The position numbers were made by a program, and so were the translations under genes. This document shows, piece after piece, positions 1-6,355 of a stretch of DNA of 10,308 nt. Position 1 is the stretch's first letter. Each line of letters begins with the position of its first letter. The stretch is from an uncultured Eubacteriales bacterium (GTDB lineage: Bacteria; Bacillota; Clostridia; Oscillospirales; CAG-272). The notes under the pieces are model-generated. The model made no database searches. It saw only the letters and a list, made by a program, of their open reading frames with translations, and had not been told where the DNA came from. Location: NCBI GenBank assembly GCA_900545935.1, contig URAP01000056.1, positions 1 through 10,308 of the forward strand, read 5' to 3'.

Positions 1-34
1 GCCGCGCTTACGGCGGCTTCCTTTTCTATTTTTT
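1..34 (+). terminator. Partial intrinsic terminator at the left edge
   Basis: GCCGC at 1-5 pairs with GCGGC at 13-17 around a short loop and is followed by a T-rich run (TTCCTTTTCTATTTTTTC). This is the shape of a Rho-independent terminator reading rightward, so it probably ends a plus-strand gene lying left of the window. The stem may extend beyond the edge, so its full strength cannot be judged. Confidence 0.5.
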
Positions 35-81
35 CTTTATTCGTTTTATTGTTTTTTGCCGGTCGAATTCTTCAAGGTATC

Positions 82-201
82 TTATTTCCCACATTCTCTG
101 CAGCTTTCGATTTGTTGCATTTCTGCGGTTTCGTTTATCGGTGCGCAGTACGTGTCGCTCTCTTCCGTTTGAGTGCCTGCACTGTCGGAGTTATGAAGCA
201 T
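82..201 (-). CDS. Possible 39-residue small ORF
   Basis: An ATG at 201-199 opens a frame of 39 codons ending in TAA at 84-82. The product is acidic and polar, with many Glu, Asp, Ser and Thr residues, and ends in a CRECGK motif that resembles half of a zinc-binding knuckle. The start lies about 13 bases after the start point predicted from the leftward promoter at 249-221. The only ribosome-binding-like sequence (GAGAGA) sits directly against the ATG, which is too close. I recognise no family. It may be a real leader or small protein, or chance; the promoter in front of it is the main argument for it. Confidence 0.2.
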   Translation of the reverse strand: MLHNSDSAGTQTEESDTYCAPINETAEMQQIESCRECGK

Positions 202-205
202 TCTC

Positions 206-249
206 TCGTATACTATACGAATTATACCATATTTTTATTCCGTGCACAA
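206..249 (-). promoter_or_regulatory. Leftward promoter with palindromic operator-like site
   Basis: On the minus strand TTGTGC (249-244), a 17-base spacer and TATAAT (226-221) preceded by TGG form an extended -10 promoter. Just downstream, covering the expected start point, is a perfect inverted repeat, TCGTATA (206-212), C, TATACGA (214-220). A 7-bp dyad at the transcription start is a classic position for a repressor site. What it would control is either the tiny ORF at 201-82 or something left of the window. Confidence 0.4.
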
Positions 250-330
250 GTAAGCGGCAAATTTTCATAGGCATACATATAAAATTTTGCGTTACATGTG
301 CGGTCGAGCTCCGCTTTTTGCGCAAAGAGG

Positions 331-359
331 TTCACATGCAGCGCTTTTTGTGGTAAAAT
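331..359 (+). promoter_or_regulatory. thiN promoter
   Basis: TTCACA (331-336), a 17-base spacer and TAAAAT (354-359) with an upstream TGG give a near-consensus sigma-A promoter with an extended -10. The predicted start near 366 leaves a leader of about 60 bases before the thiN ATG, with a Shine-Dalgarno AAAGG at 413-417. Confidence 0.65.
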
Positions 360-426
360 AAGCAGACGGGGACGAGCTGCATAATTCGCCGCACATCCCC
401 GACCGAAATAAGAAAGGCAGATCTAT

Positions 427-1092
427 ATGGATAAAAATAATACCTCCCGCAGTCTTATTTTCGGCGCGGGCGACTATACCGGTATGCCGCAGATCGGCTC
501 GCTTGCTTCGAACAGTCTTGTTATTGCAGCGGACGGCGGATACAAATATCTCGATTCGCTCGGTATCGCGCCGGATATTTATATCGGCGATTACGATTCC
601 TCCGAGTGCCCGGAGGGAGTGGATGCGGTGCGGCTGCCGGTGGAAAAGGATGATACCGACATGCTCGCAGCCGTCAGGCTTGCGCTCGGCCGCGGCTGCC
701 GTGAGATACATATGTTCGGCGGTACCGGCGGCAGACTTGATCACACGCTTGCCAATATTCAGACTTTGCATTTTGTCACCGGGCGCGGCGGATGCGGCTA
801 TCTATACGGCAGCGGCTGCGCAATGACCGTGCTTTCCGGTGAGACAGTTCGGATTCCGTCACGGAAGAGCGGGGATGTATCGCTGTTTGCGCTCGATTCG
901 ACTGTGCACGGTGTGACGATACGGGGATTGAAATATACGCTCGAGGACGGCGATATTACCCCCGATTTTCCGATAGGAGTCAGCAATTCTTATATCGGGA
1001 AGAGAGCCGAGATAACGGTCAAGCAGGGCTGTGCGCTGCTTTATTTTGACTGCGATACCGCTCTGCCTCTCGAGAGGCAGAGACTTTTATAA
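427..1092 (+). CDS. thiN: Thiamine pyrophosphokinase (ThiN type)
   Basis: The 221-residue product transfers pyrophosphate from ATP to thiamine, giving thiamine diphosphate, in the cytoplasm. Family signatures are clear and in order: AADGG at 34-38, PDIYIGDYDS at 49-58 (the acidic Mg/ATP-binding motif), KDDTD at 74-78, and GGTGGRLDHTLAN at 98-110. A beta-rich C-terminal part, where thiamine binds in this family, follows. The length matches typical bacterial ThiN proteins of about 210-220 residues. The ATG at 427 has AAAGG nine bases upstream. The gene appears to be transcribed alone, from the promoter at 331-359 to a hairpin that overlaps its last codons. I see no riboswitch in the leader, so control by TPP is not evident. 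The C terminus, ending in Leu-Glu-Arg-Gln-Arg-Leu-Leu, is encoded by the terminator hairpin itself. Confidence 0.95.
   Translation: MDKNNTSRSLIFGAGDYTGMPQIGSLASNSLVIAADGGYKYLDSLGIAPDIYIGDYDSSECPEGVDAVRLPVEKDDTDMLAAVRLALGRGCREIHMFGGTGGRLDHTLANIQTLHFVTGRGGCGYLYGSGCAMTVLSGETVRIPSRKSGDVSLFALDSTVHGVTIRGLKYTLEDGDITPDFPIGVSNSYIGKRAEITVKQGCALLYFDCDTALPLERQRLL
1061..1090 (+). terminator. thiN terminator overlapping the coding end
   Basis: A perfect 22-bp palindrome at 1061-1082 can fold as a 9-bp GC-rich stem, CTCTGCCTC with GAGGCAGAG, capped by a TCGA loop. It is followed by ACTTTTAT. The stem and T run lie inside the last codons of thiN and the stop codon begins at 1090. The T run is short, so efficiency may be moderate. 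Confidence 0.55.
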
Positions 1093-1409
1093 TTCATATT
1101 ATTGCTTGAACGGCATAGACTTTCATAATCTGTTTTGGATTCATATCAGTAAAAGGATATTCACACATGACAGCCCGAGACTTATGCGGCAAATATCGAC
1201 TCGGTGGTGCACGTGTCTGTTTTGGGCTTACAAAGCGTAAAAAGGGGCTGTTAAAAAACTCGCTTTTTTAACAGCCCCGTATTTGCCGTAAACAACAGTC
1301 TGACAAGAAGCTGAGCTTGACATCGTCTATATTCGACAGATAGTCTCAATAATCGACTTTTACGGGTAATATATAACCGACAGCTCGGTATATCCGATTG
1401 CTGCCGTTG
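1093..1409. other. Convergent intergenic region between thiN and the XRE gene
   Basis: No gene is supported in these 317 bases. The stretch contains the strong hairpin at 1244-1278 and about 130 bases of 3' untranslated sequence after the XRE stop codon. A TTGACA at 1317-1322 has only ATAGTC at the -10 distance and no gene downstream on that strand. Confidence 0.5.
1239..1278 (-). terminator. Strong terminator for the XRE gene
   Basis: A perfect 15-bp inverted repeat, GGGGCTGTTAAAAAA (1244-1258) with TTTTTTAACAGCCCC (1264-1278), encloses a 5-base loop. On the minus strand the stem is followed by five T residues (1243-1239), so it ends transcripts coming from the XRE gene. Read on the plus strand it lacks a good T tract after the stem, though the hairpin could still back up the weaker thiN terminator. 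Confidence 0.8.
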
Positions 1410-1745
1410 TCAGAGGTATTTATCCATTGCGGTTTTGACGGCTGAGACGACCTCGCTGATTATCCGTTGCTGCTTTGTGCTTGAGCTCTCAAGCAGCTCG
1501 GCGATCTGCCTGCCCGGAAGTTCGGCATCACGCCCGCTGTCGCCGAATATTATGCTGTCGGTCGATACTTCGAGTATCTGCGACAGCTCTATCAGTACCG
1601 GCAGGCTCAGCTTGGTGTTTCCCGTTTCGATGTGACTCATGTGTGTAGTGGATATCCCTATCCGCTCTGCAAGCGATTCCTGCGACATCCTTTTGGCTTT
1701 GCGAAATTTGCGTATATTCTGACCGATCAGATAATAATCCGGCAT
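1410..1745 (-). CDS. XRE-family helix-turn-helix regulator
   Basis: This encodes a 111-residue DNA-binding protein. Residues about 7-62 form an HTH_3/XRE domain, with the sequence running IRKFRKAKRMSQESLAERIG, then an ISTTHMSHIETG recognition-helix region and LPVLIELSQILEVSTDSIIF closing the five-helix fold. The rest is a short C-terminal helix-rich tail (about 73-111) that may serve dimerisation. The frame is open to an ATG at 1757, but I prefer the ATG at 1745 because GGAGG (1755-1751) sits five bases before it, and the upstream ATG would overlap that Shine-Dalgarno. The gene is divergent from the protein at 1908 and ends at the terminator at 1239-1278. XRE regulators often act on their own and the divergent promoter. 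That role here is inference. Confidence 0.85.
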   Translation of the reverse strand: MPDYYLIGQNIRKFRKAKRMSQESLAERIGISTTHMSHIETGNTKLSLPVLIELSQILEVSTDSIIFGDSGRDAELPGRQIAELLESSSTKQQRIISEVVSAVKTAMDKYL

Positions 1746-1763
1746 ATTATCCTCCATAGTTAA

Positions 1764-1780
1764 ATTATACTTGCATTATA
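1764..1780 (-). promoter_or_regulatory. Candidate -10 elements for the XRE gene
   Basis: Two TATAAT hexamers occur on the minus strand at 1780-1775 and 1769-1764, close upstream of the XRE start. Neither has a convincing -35 box at 16-18 bases, so transcription may depend on an activator or the call may be partly chance in AT-rich sequence. Confidence 0.3.
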
Positions 1781-1866
1781 TAGGCGTTTGTGTTAAAATT
1801 ACATAAACTATGTAGGCTAAAATATATGCACGCAATTAAAGATGACGTATCGTACCGGATACTGTT

Positions 1867-1878
1867 CTGTATATACAG
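1867..1878. promoter_or_regulatory. Palindrome CTGTATATACAG between divergent genes
   Basis: This perfect 12-bp dyad lies in the divergent region about 30 bases before the GTG start at 1908. Its position suits an operator for the neighbouring XRE protein. It resembles half-sites of the Escherichia coli LexA box but with the wrong spacing, and Firmicutes LexA sites have a different consensus, so I do not call it a LexA site. Confidence 0.3.
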
Positions 1879-1907
1879 TATATTTTTCGCGGAGGGGGGG
1901 CTGTTCG

Positions 1908-2711
1908 GTGCATACTTATTTTTATGTCGAATCACGCCGCGAGGTCATCAGGTGCCCTATCGCAAAGCGGATCAAGGAGGTCAAACAGCCGCACGGCGGT
2001 TATCTGCGCCCGCGTGACCTTGAGACCATCGTTCTCGGAGGCGGTCTTGAGGAGCTCGGAGGCGGAGAAAACGCACCGAGAGAGCTTGTCGCCGCGGCGG
2101 TGGACCACCTCGGCAGATTTGTGTCCGGAGATAAGGCTGTGGATTCTTTTCTGCCGTCCATGCTGTGTGCGCGTGCGCTCGGAAACGAGAGACGCGCTTC
2201 TCTTTTGATGAACGGCATACGCGGACTCGACGATGTATCCATAGAAAACGCACTGCTGCTCAGCGGACTCGGTGAGTGCCGTGCTCCGCGCGACGGTGCG
2301 TGTGAGTGTGAGACCGAGAACGCATGGAAGCCCAACGCGGTAACTGTAGCTAATGCGCGGATAATGACGAGACGCACACAGCGCATGCTCTCGGATTTCG
2401 GAGGGCGGGTGCTTGATTCCTTTACCTTTGACGGCGGATATACTGAGACCGTGTGCGGAGGGACAGGCGATCTTACAACGCCTGATACACTGTGGCTGCT
2501 TGCCGAGTCGGCAGCGCCTGTCAGTACCGCTCAGACACTGAGATTGCTTATGTGTTGGAGAATGGGAGTGCATTCGCACTATGACAGACTGCGCAGGATA
2601 GAATATCTTGCGCTGTTCAACGCGCGAAAAAATACCGTTTCCCGTGTGCATGTCGCCTCTATTCCTCAGACGGTCGCATCCGAGGTCGACAGATATGTTA
2701 TAGGCTATTGA
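1908..2711 (+). CDS. Conserved Firmicutes protein, nuclease-like fold, motif apparently lost
   Basis: The product has 267 residues. The frame is open to an ATG at 1842, but that first part reads as non-coding. The GTG at 1908 is preferred because a GGAGG begins at 1891 and the protein then opens with HTYFYVESRREV. From memory, this matches a Firmicutes family of uncharacterised proteins sharing these regions: VESRR...CPI near the start, GGYLRP (30-35), a VDHLGRF-like helix (65-71), IRGLDDVSIENA (104-115), FTFDGGYTETV (172-182), a DTLW segment (193-196), LLMCWRMGVHS (213-223) and a VIGY end. In that family, as I recall it, the middle reads GDGDF...DTLWDFKV, which looks like the D...DxK core of PD-(D/E)xK nucleases. 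Here it reads GTGDL...DTLWLLAES, lacking the second Asp and the Lys. The gene is divergent from an XRE regulator and ends at the bidirectional terminator. Function is unknown. Confidence 0.7.
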   Translation: MHTYFYVESRREVIRCPIAKRIKEVKQPHGGYLRPRDLETIVLGGGLEELGGGENAPRELVAAAVDHLGRFVSGDKAVDSFLPSMLCARALGNERRASLLMNGIRGLDDVSIENALLLSGLGECRAPRDGACECETENAWKPNAVTVANARIMTRRTQRMLSDFGGRVLDSFTFDGGYTETVCGGTGDLTTPDTLWLLAESAAPVSTAQTLRLLMCWRMGVHSHYDRLRRIEYLALFNARKNTVSRVHVASIPQTVASEVDRYVIGY

Positions 2712-2760
2712 TGTTATCTCGAGAGACAAGCCGGTATTGCTTTCATATTTATAAAACAAA

Positions 2761-2799
2761 GGCAGCGAATGAAATTGCTTCATTCGCTGTCGATTTTTT
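2761..2799. terminator. Bidirectional terminator between convergent genes
   Basis: CAGCGAATGAA (2763-2773) pairs with TTCATTCGCTG (2779-2789) around a 5-base loop, and one further G-C pair is possible after a G-T wobble. On the plus strand it is followed by TCGATTTTTTAG. On the minus strand it is followed by CCTTTGTTTTAT. It therefore serves both the gene ending at 2711 and the leftward gene ending at 2863. Confidence 0.85.
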
Positions 2800-2862
2800 A
2801 GAATGTTACACGCAGCACGGGTACATTTATAGCGGAAAAGTATAAAATGTTGCCTTGCGTTA

Positions 2863-4560
2863 TCATTCCGCGTCAAATACCATCTTGGCTATCTTCCAAC
2901 CGTTTGCACTGCAGCTCGTATTTACGAAATACAGCTGCCATGCGCGGACATGCTCTTCTGTATCCTGCTCGGAGTTAGACGAATAGAACGAGAGGTCAAA
3001 GTCTATCTTGCAGGAGAAAGCATTGTCGCCCCATGACTGATAATCATAGGTCTTGATCTGCTTGTTGTGGATGGTGCATCTGCCGGTCCATGCGAGCGAG
3101 CTGTAAACCGTAGACAGATAGCTGTAAGCAACGCTGCCGGGCTGTATGTAGGGCAGGATAAGGTTCTGATAGTTTGCGGCTATGCGTGAAGCGCCGTCGG
3201 TATAGTACTTGATATAGCCGTCGACGAATTTCGTAACGTACTGTTCATGCTCGGTCTTGAGCTGTGCGGAGGGCTCCTTTGCATAGGTGAACGAGCTGTC
3301 CTCGCACTCGACGGTAAGTTTCGTGCCCGCAGCGTCGGTGATAGTTACCTCGGGCAGGGAATAGAGCCCGGAGACCTCGTAGAGCGTGGTCGTTTTCGGA
3401 TTTGTAATGTACTTGCTTATAGCGTCGATCTCCTGACATACCGATTTGCGGCTGACAAGCTGCGCGTCGGTGAGCTTTATACCGTTTACGGTCACGCTGC
3501 CGCCGTCCGGCACGTTTATTTTGGCCGTTATAAGCTCATCTGCGGGAGTGTCGAACACAAAGTCGGTGTGCGTTTCATTCTCGCTGACGAGTGTGAGTGC
3601 GGCTCCTTTAGCCGTCTTTGCGGATGGGGTGATATCGGATACGAGTCCGGGGAAAACGTATTTTACGAATTTAGGCTGTTCTTTAGCTGCCGCATTCCAC
3701 TCGGACAGTCCGCTCAGCTCTATCTTCTCGTCGGAGATATACTTTGTATCTGCAAGAATATCGCCGAGGTATACCGACGTACCGTCAGGTACGGTCGCGG
3801 TAACGGTGTGCAGCGAGCTGTCGGGCAGCGAATATGAGAGCGTGCGCACACCGTCTGCCTTGGCGTCAGAGAGCACCGTAAGCTCGGTGCCGTTGTACTT
3901 GACTATCGGGAGAAATCCGTCGTAGCCCTCTCCGACCTCATATAGGTCGCACAGAGGCATTTTTTTCGGATCCTCGAACTCCGCGCACGGTCCGGCATAT
4001 TTTTCGGAGCCGTGGTTGTACGAGCCGCTCAGTGTGCTGCCGGCGAGAGTAAGCGTCGAGCCGCCCGGTACCTTGATATAAAAGCTGTCATAGTGCATGT
4101 CCGAAAAATCGCCGGTGTACTCGAGCTTTCCGTCGCTCCATTCATCAAAGCCGAAAAAGCTGTGTCCTGTCTTTTCAAACGAGACGCGCGCGATCTCACG
4201 ATCACCTATCATAACGGTGTACACCGGAGTATCGTCCGTGTACTCGCCGACGCGCTTTGTAAGGATATAGTCGTCGCCGAGCGCAGGCATTATCAGACTG
4301 CTCACCGTCTGTTCAGCCGAGAGGAACTTTCCGCAGTCGTTCGGGAGGTTGTCGGCTATCAGTACCGCAAGCCGGTCGAGGTTGTATTCCTCCTTAAAAT
4401 TATCGAGCACCGTTTCGATGCGCGATGCTTCATATTCGCTCATATAGCGTGCAAACACGAAGCCGCCCGCTGTAATCAGCAGGACGAGAACAAGTGATAC
4501 TATAAGAAATATGCGCCAGAACAGCGGCATACGCTTCTTTTCCGGATTTTTCACATTCAT
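2863..4560 (-). CDS. Membrane-anchored protein with three tandem repeats
   Basis: The 565-residue product has a short basic cytoplasmic N terminus and one membrane helix (about 15-37, with no lipobox cysteine), so the rest should lie outside the cell. After a helical stalk (about 40-75) and a small domain come three tandem repeats. Each begins with a VPGG/VPDG turn, at V164, V257 and V350, an exact spacing of 93 residues. Each contains a Tyr-centred strand about 43 residues later (Y207, Y301, Y394) and ends in a G-x-x-LT(V/L) strand. The C-terminal part (about 430-565) has an alpha-plus-beta pattern ending in NGWKIAKMVF, as in NTF2-like domains. The plan of membrane helix, repeats and NTF2-like end recalls TcaA/YvbJ proteins, without their zinc ribbon; this is a loose resemblance. 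The gene lies 120 bases after the phosphodiester glycosidase gene with no terminator between, so it is probably in the same transcript. The Shine-Dalgarno is weak (GGAAG). Confidence 0.75.
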   Translation of the reverse strand: MNVKNPEKKRMPLFWRIFLIVSLVLVLLITAGGFVFARYMSEYEASRIETVLDNFKEEYNLDRLAVLIADNLPNDCGKFLSAEQTVSSLIMPALGDDYILTKRVGEYTDDTPVYTVMIGDREIARVSFEKTGHSFFGFDEWSDGKLEYTGDFSDMHYDSFYIKVPGGSTLTLAGSTLSGSYNHGSEKYAGPCAEFEDPKKMPLCDLYEVGEGYDGFLPIVKYNGTELTVLSDAKADGVRTLSYSLPDSSLHTVTATVPDGTSVYLGDILADTKYISDEKIELSGLSEWNAAAKEQPKFVKYVFPGLVSDITPSAKTAKGAALTLVSENETHTDFVFDTPADELITAKINVPDGGSVTVNGIKLTDAQLVSRKSVCQEIDAISKYITNPKTTTLYEVSGLYSLPEVTITDAAGTKLTVECEDSSFTYAKEPSAQLKTEHEQYVTKFVDGYIKYYTDGASRIAANYQNLILPYIQPGSVAYSYLSTVYSSLAWTGRCTIHNKQIKTYDYQSWGDNAFSCKIDFDLSFYSSNSEQDTEEHVRAWQLYFVNTSCSANGWKIAKMVFDAE

Positions 4561-4680
4561 ACCGTCGCTTCCGCCGTGCGAAAGCTGCCTTTCTCATTAT
4601 TCATAGGAATCTGATCCGATTCTATATACAGAGGATATTGCCGCGGAATCGGCAGCAGAACTGCGTCCGCCGTCGGGTGA

Positions 4681-6273
4681 TTATTTTACAAGGAAGGAGG
4701 TCGGAAGCTCACGTTCTCCTATCACCGATGCGCTGACATTGAGAAATTCGCCGTTGTACAGCAGTAGGGATGAGGAGCCGCCGTCGAGATTTGAGCCGTT
4801 GACCGCGCCGTACTCTATCAGCAGATCGGTAAGATCATCGTAGGTCGCGCCGAGACTGCCGAGGCTTCTGCCGTTGATAACGACAAAGAGAACACTTCCG
4901 TCTGCCGTCTGACCTATGGCGGTCCGCGGATTCATTCCGCCGCCGAGCGAGCCGCGTACATTGCAGGGCTTGCCGTTTACGACGAGCGTCGGACCGAAGC
5001 AGCAGGCATATTTTATGCCGAGCGAAAGCGCGGTGCTTCCGGTCATGCTTCCGACGTGGAGAATGCCGTCTCCGTCAAAGCCGATAACATTGTAGGCGGT
5101 ATTGGCATTGCCCCATATAAGCTCGCCGTCGTTTATAACAAGACCGTCCGGTATTCCTCCGGTACCGCTGCCGTTCGGATCGTAAAAGCCACCGGCATTG
5201 ATGCCGCCTATCGCGCCGTACTTCGCCGCCATCTGACGCAGCGTAAGTCCTACCGATGATTCGCCGTAGCTGTCGGGAATGCCGAGAAATACGCGCTTAG
5301 GGTCGGAGATCTTCATGATAACTCCGTTGAAGCTCTCCTTTTTGACCTCGATTATCTCGATGCCGTCACCCGGGGTCTCGGGCTCTGCGTTTGCGGGTAC
5401 ATCGCCTGATTCTGTGTCCTGACTGCCGTCGGTCTCGGGCTTTTTGCCTATGTTGATAAGCGACGAGTCGGTGGTCTCTCCGTTTCCTGATGCCGACTGC
5501 TCCTGCGCCGCGAGTATGGCATCTACCTCGTCGCTCGGCAGGAATATATTCGCAAGGAAGCCTGCCGCGCTTGTTTCCTTGACCGACAGCACAAACAGCC
5601 GCTTTGCACTCGGAGAGGGTCCCTTAACAAGCACAAATATTACGGTCAGGATGAGATATACGGCAATGATCACAGCCGCAAGCAACGATGCGAGCACACG
5701 TCTTATCACGCAGCCCGGGGTGAGTTTTTTCTTCGGCTCTGCCGTGCGCCTGCCGCGCTTGCTCTTGCTGCGCCTGCCGTGACCGGTGCTCAGCTCGGCA
5801 TCTCTGTGGAGAGCCGAGAGAGGAACGGCTTTCGGCGATGCAGGCTCTGCGGGAGCTATGCTGCCCTCGGTCGGCTCTGCATCATCGGCATAGGCGTCGG
5901 ATGCATCGTCCGATATGTTATTATCGACATACAGATCATCTGCGGTGTTATTTGCGTCGATGCCCGCTTCGGGATACTCCGACAACTCGTCGGATTGCTC
6001 GGCAGCAGCGTTATCCGGATACTCGTTATCGGTGTTATTCGGCTCGTCGGCATACACGGCAGAGCTATTCTCAGCCGTTGAAACAGAATCATCCGTCGCA
6101 GCGTTTTCGATTCTGCCGCTCTCCGACTCCGGAGCTTCACTGTCCGAGCGGCGGTCGGTATCGTCGTTTGCTTCGCCGCCGTTTATCGCAGAGAGCATGG
6201 GGGAGAAGCTGATATCTTCGTTATCGGGCGAATCCCCGCCGAACATATCACTGTCAAAGAAATTATCTTCCAT
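4681..6273 (-). CDS. Membrane-anchored phosphodiester glycosidase-like protein (NAGPA domain)
   Basis: The 530-residue product has four parts. Residues 1-165 are acidic and low in complexity (Asp, Glu, Asn, Ser, Ala) and look disordered. Residues 166-184 are strongly basic. A single membrane helix spans about 189-216. After a linker rich in Ser, Gly and Glu, residues about 305-530 form a NAGPA-type domain (DUF2233, phosphodiester glycosidase family). Its signatures are GGINAGGFYD (356-365), FGPTLVVNGK (426-435), NPRTAIGQ (448-455), INGR (466-469), NGSNLDGGSSS (492-502) and the terminal LPTSFLVK. In human NAGPA this fold removes GlcNAc from a phosphodiester. Bacterial members are linked to exopolysaccharide or cell-wall glycans, but the substrate here is unknown. 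With positive charges on the N-terminal side, the long acidic tail should be cytoplasmic and the enzyme outside. The start has AGGAAGG five bases upstream and a strong promoter at 6352-6324. Confidence 0.88.
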   Translation of the reverse strand: MEDNFFDSDMFGGDSPDNEDISFSPMLSAINGGEANDDTDRRSDSEAPESESGRIENAATDDSVSTAENSSAVYADEPNNTDNEYPDNAAAEQSDELSEYPEAGIDANNTADDLYVDNNISDDASDAYADDAEPTEGSIAPAEPASPKAVPLSALHRDAELSTGHGRRSKSKRGRRTAEPKKKLTPGCVIRRVLASLLAAVIIAVYLILTVIFVLVKGPSPSAKRLFVLSVKETSAAGFLANIFLPSDEVDAILAAQEQSASGNGETTDSSLINIGKKPETDGSQDTESGDVPANAEPETPGDGIEIIEVKKESFNGVIMKISDPKRVFLGIPDSYGESSVGLTLRQMAAKYGAIGGINAGGFYDPNGSGTGGIPDGLVINDGELIWGNANTAYNVIGFDGDGILHVGSMTGSTALSLGIKYACCFGPTLVVNGKPCNVRGSLGGGMNPRTAIGQTADGSVLFVVINGRSLGSLGATYDDLTDLLIEYGAVNGSNLDGGSSSLLLYNGEFLNVSASVIGERELPTSFLVK

Positions 6274-6323
6274 AATAGCCTTCCTGAATCTTAGGTTTTA
6301 TGTTCATTATAATAAGACATTAC

Positions 6324-6352
6324 AGTATACCATAAAAAATGATATAATTCAA
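6324..6352 (-). promoter_or_regulatory. Promoter of the glycosidase and repeat-protein operon
   Basis: On the minus strand TTGAAT (6352-6347), a 17-base spacer and TATACT (6329-6324) preceded by TGG form a strong sigma-A promoter with an extended -10. It begins only a few bases after the T run of the preceding terminator. The predicted leader to the ATG at 6273 is about 45 bases. Confidence 0.7.
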
Positions 6353-6355
6353 GAG

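Larger units (their letters stand above)
1..426. other. Intergenic region upstream of thiN
   Basis: No substantial gene is visible here on either strand. The region holds the partial terminator at the left edge, a leftward promoter with a palindromic site near its start point (206-249), a possible 39-residue ORF on the minus strand (201-82) and the thiN promoter (331-359). Longer frames in this stretch on the plus strand start without ribosome-binding sites and read as Phe/Cys/Arg-rich translations typical of non-coding frames. No TPP-riboswitch core motifs were recognised in front of thiN. Confidence 0.5.

Noticed and set aside
361..426. TPP riboswitch before thiN
   Set aside because: The leader is only about 60 bases long and lacks the conserved CTGAGA and ACCTGA elements.
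1244..1278. The 15-bp inverted repeat as an insertion-sequence end
   Set aside because: The GGGGCTGTT sequence recalls some transposon ends, but the stem-loop with a minus-strand T run is a complete terminator, and no transposase or target duplication is seen.
1317..1345. TTGACA at 1317-1322 as a plus-strand promoter
   Set aside because: The sequence at the -10 distance (ATAGTC) is poor, and the next plus-strand gene is far away behind a divergent region.
1862..1878. LexA (SOS) box in the divergent region
   Set aside because: CTGT and ACAG half-sites are present but with spacings of 4 or 9, not the 8 of the Escherichia coli box, and the Firmicutes consensus is different.
1842..1907. ATG at 1842 as the start of the nuclease-like gene
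   Set aside because: The extra 22 residues have no protein-like pattern, no ribosome-binding site precedes this ATG, and a GGAGG with a GTG fits the start at 1908.
1932..2876. A 314-codon open frame on the minus strand opposite the 1908-2711 gene
   Set aside because: It runs through the bidirectional terminator and is rich in Arg, Ser, His and Cys in the manner of an antisense shadow. The plus-strand frame has conserved-looking motifs.
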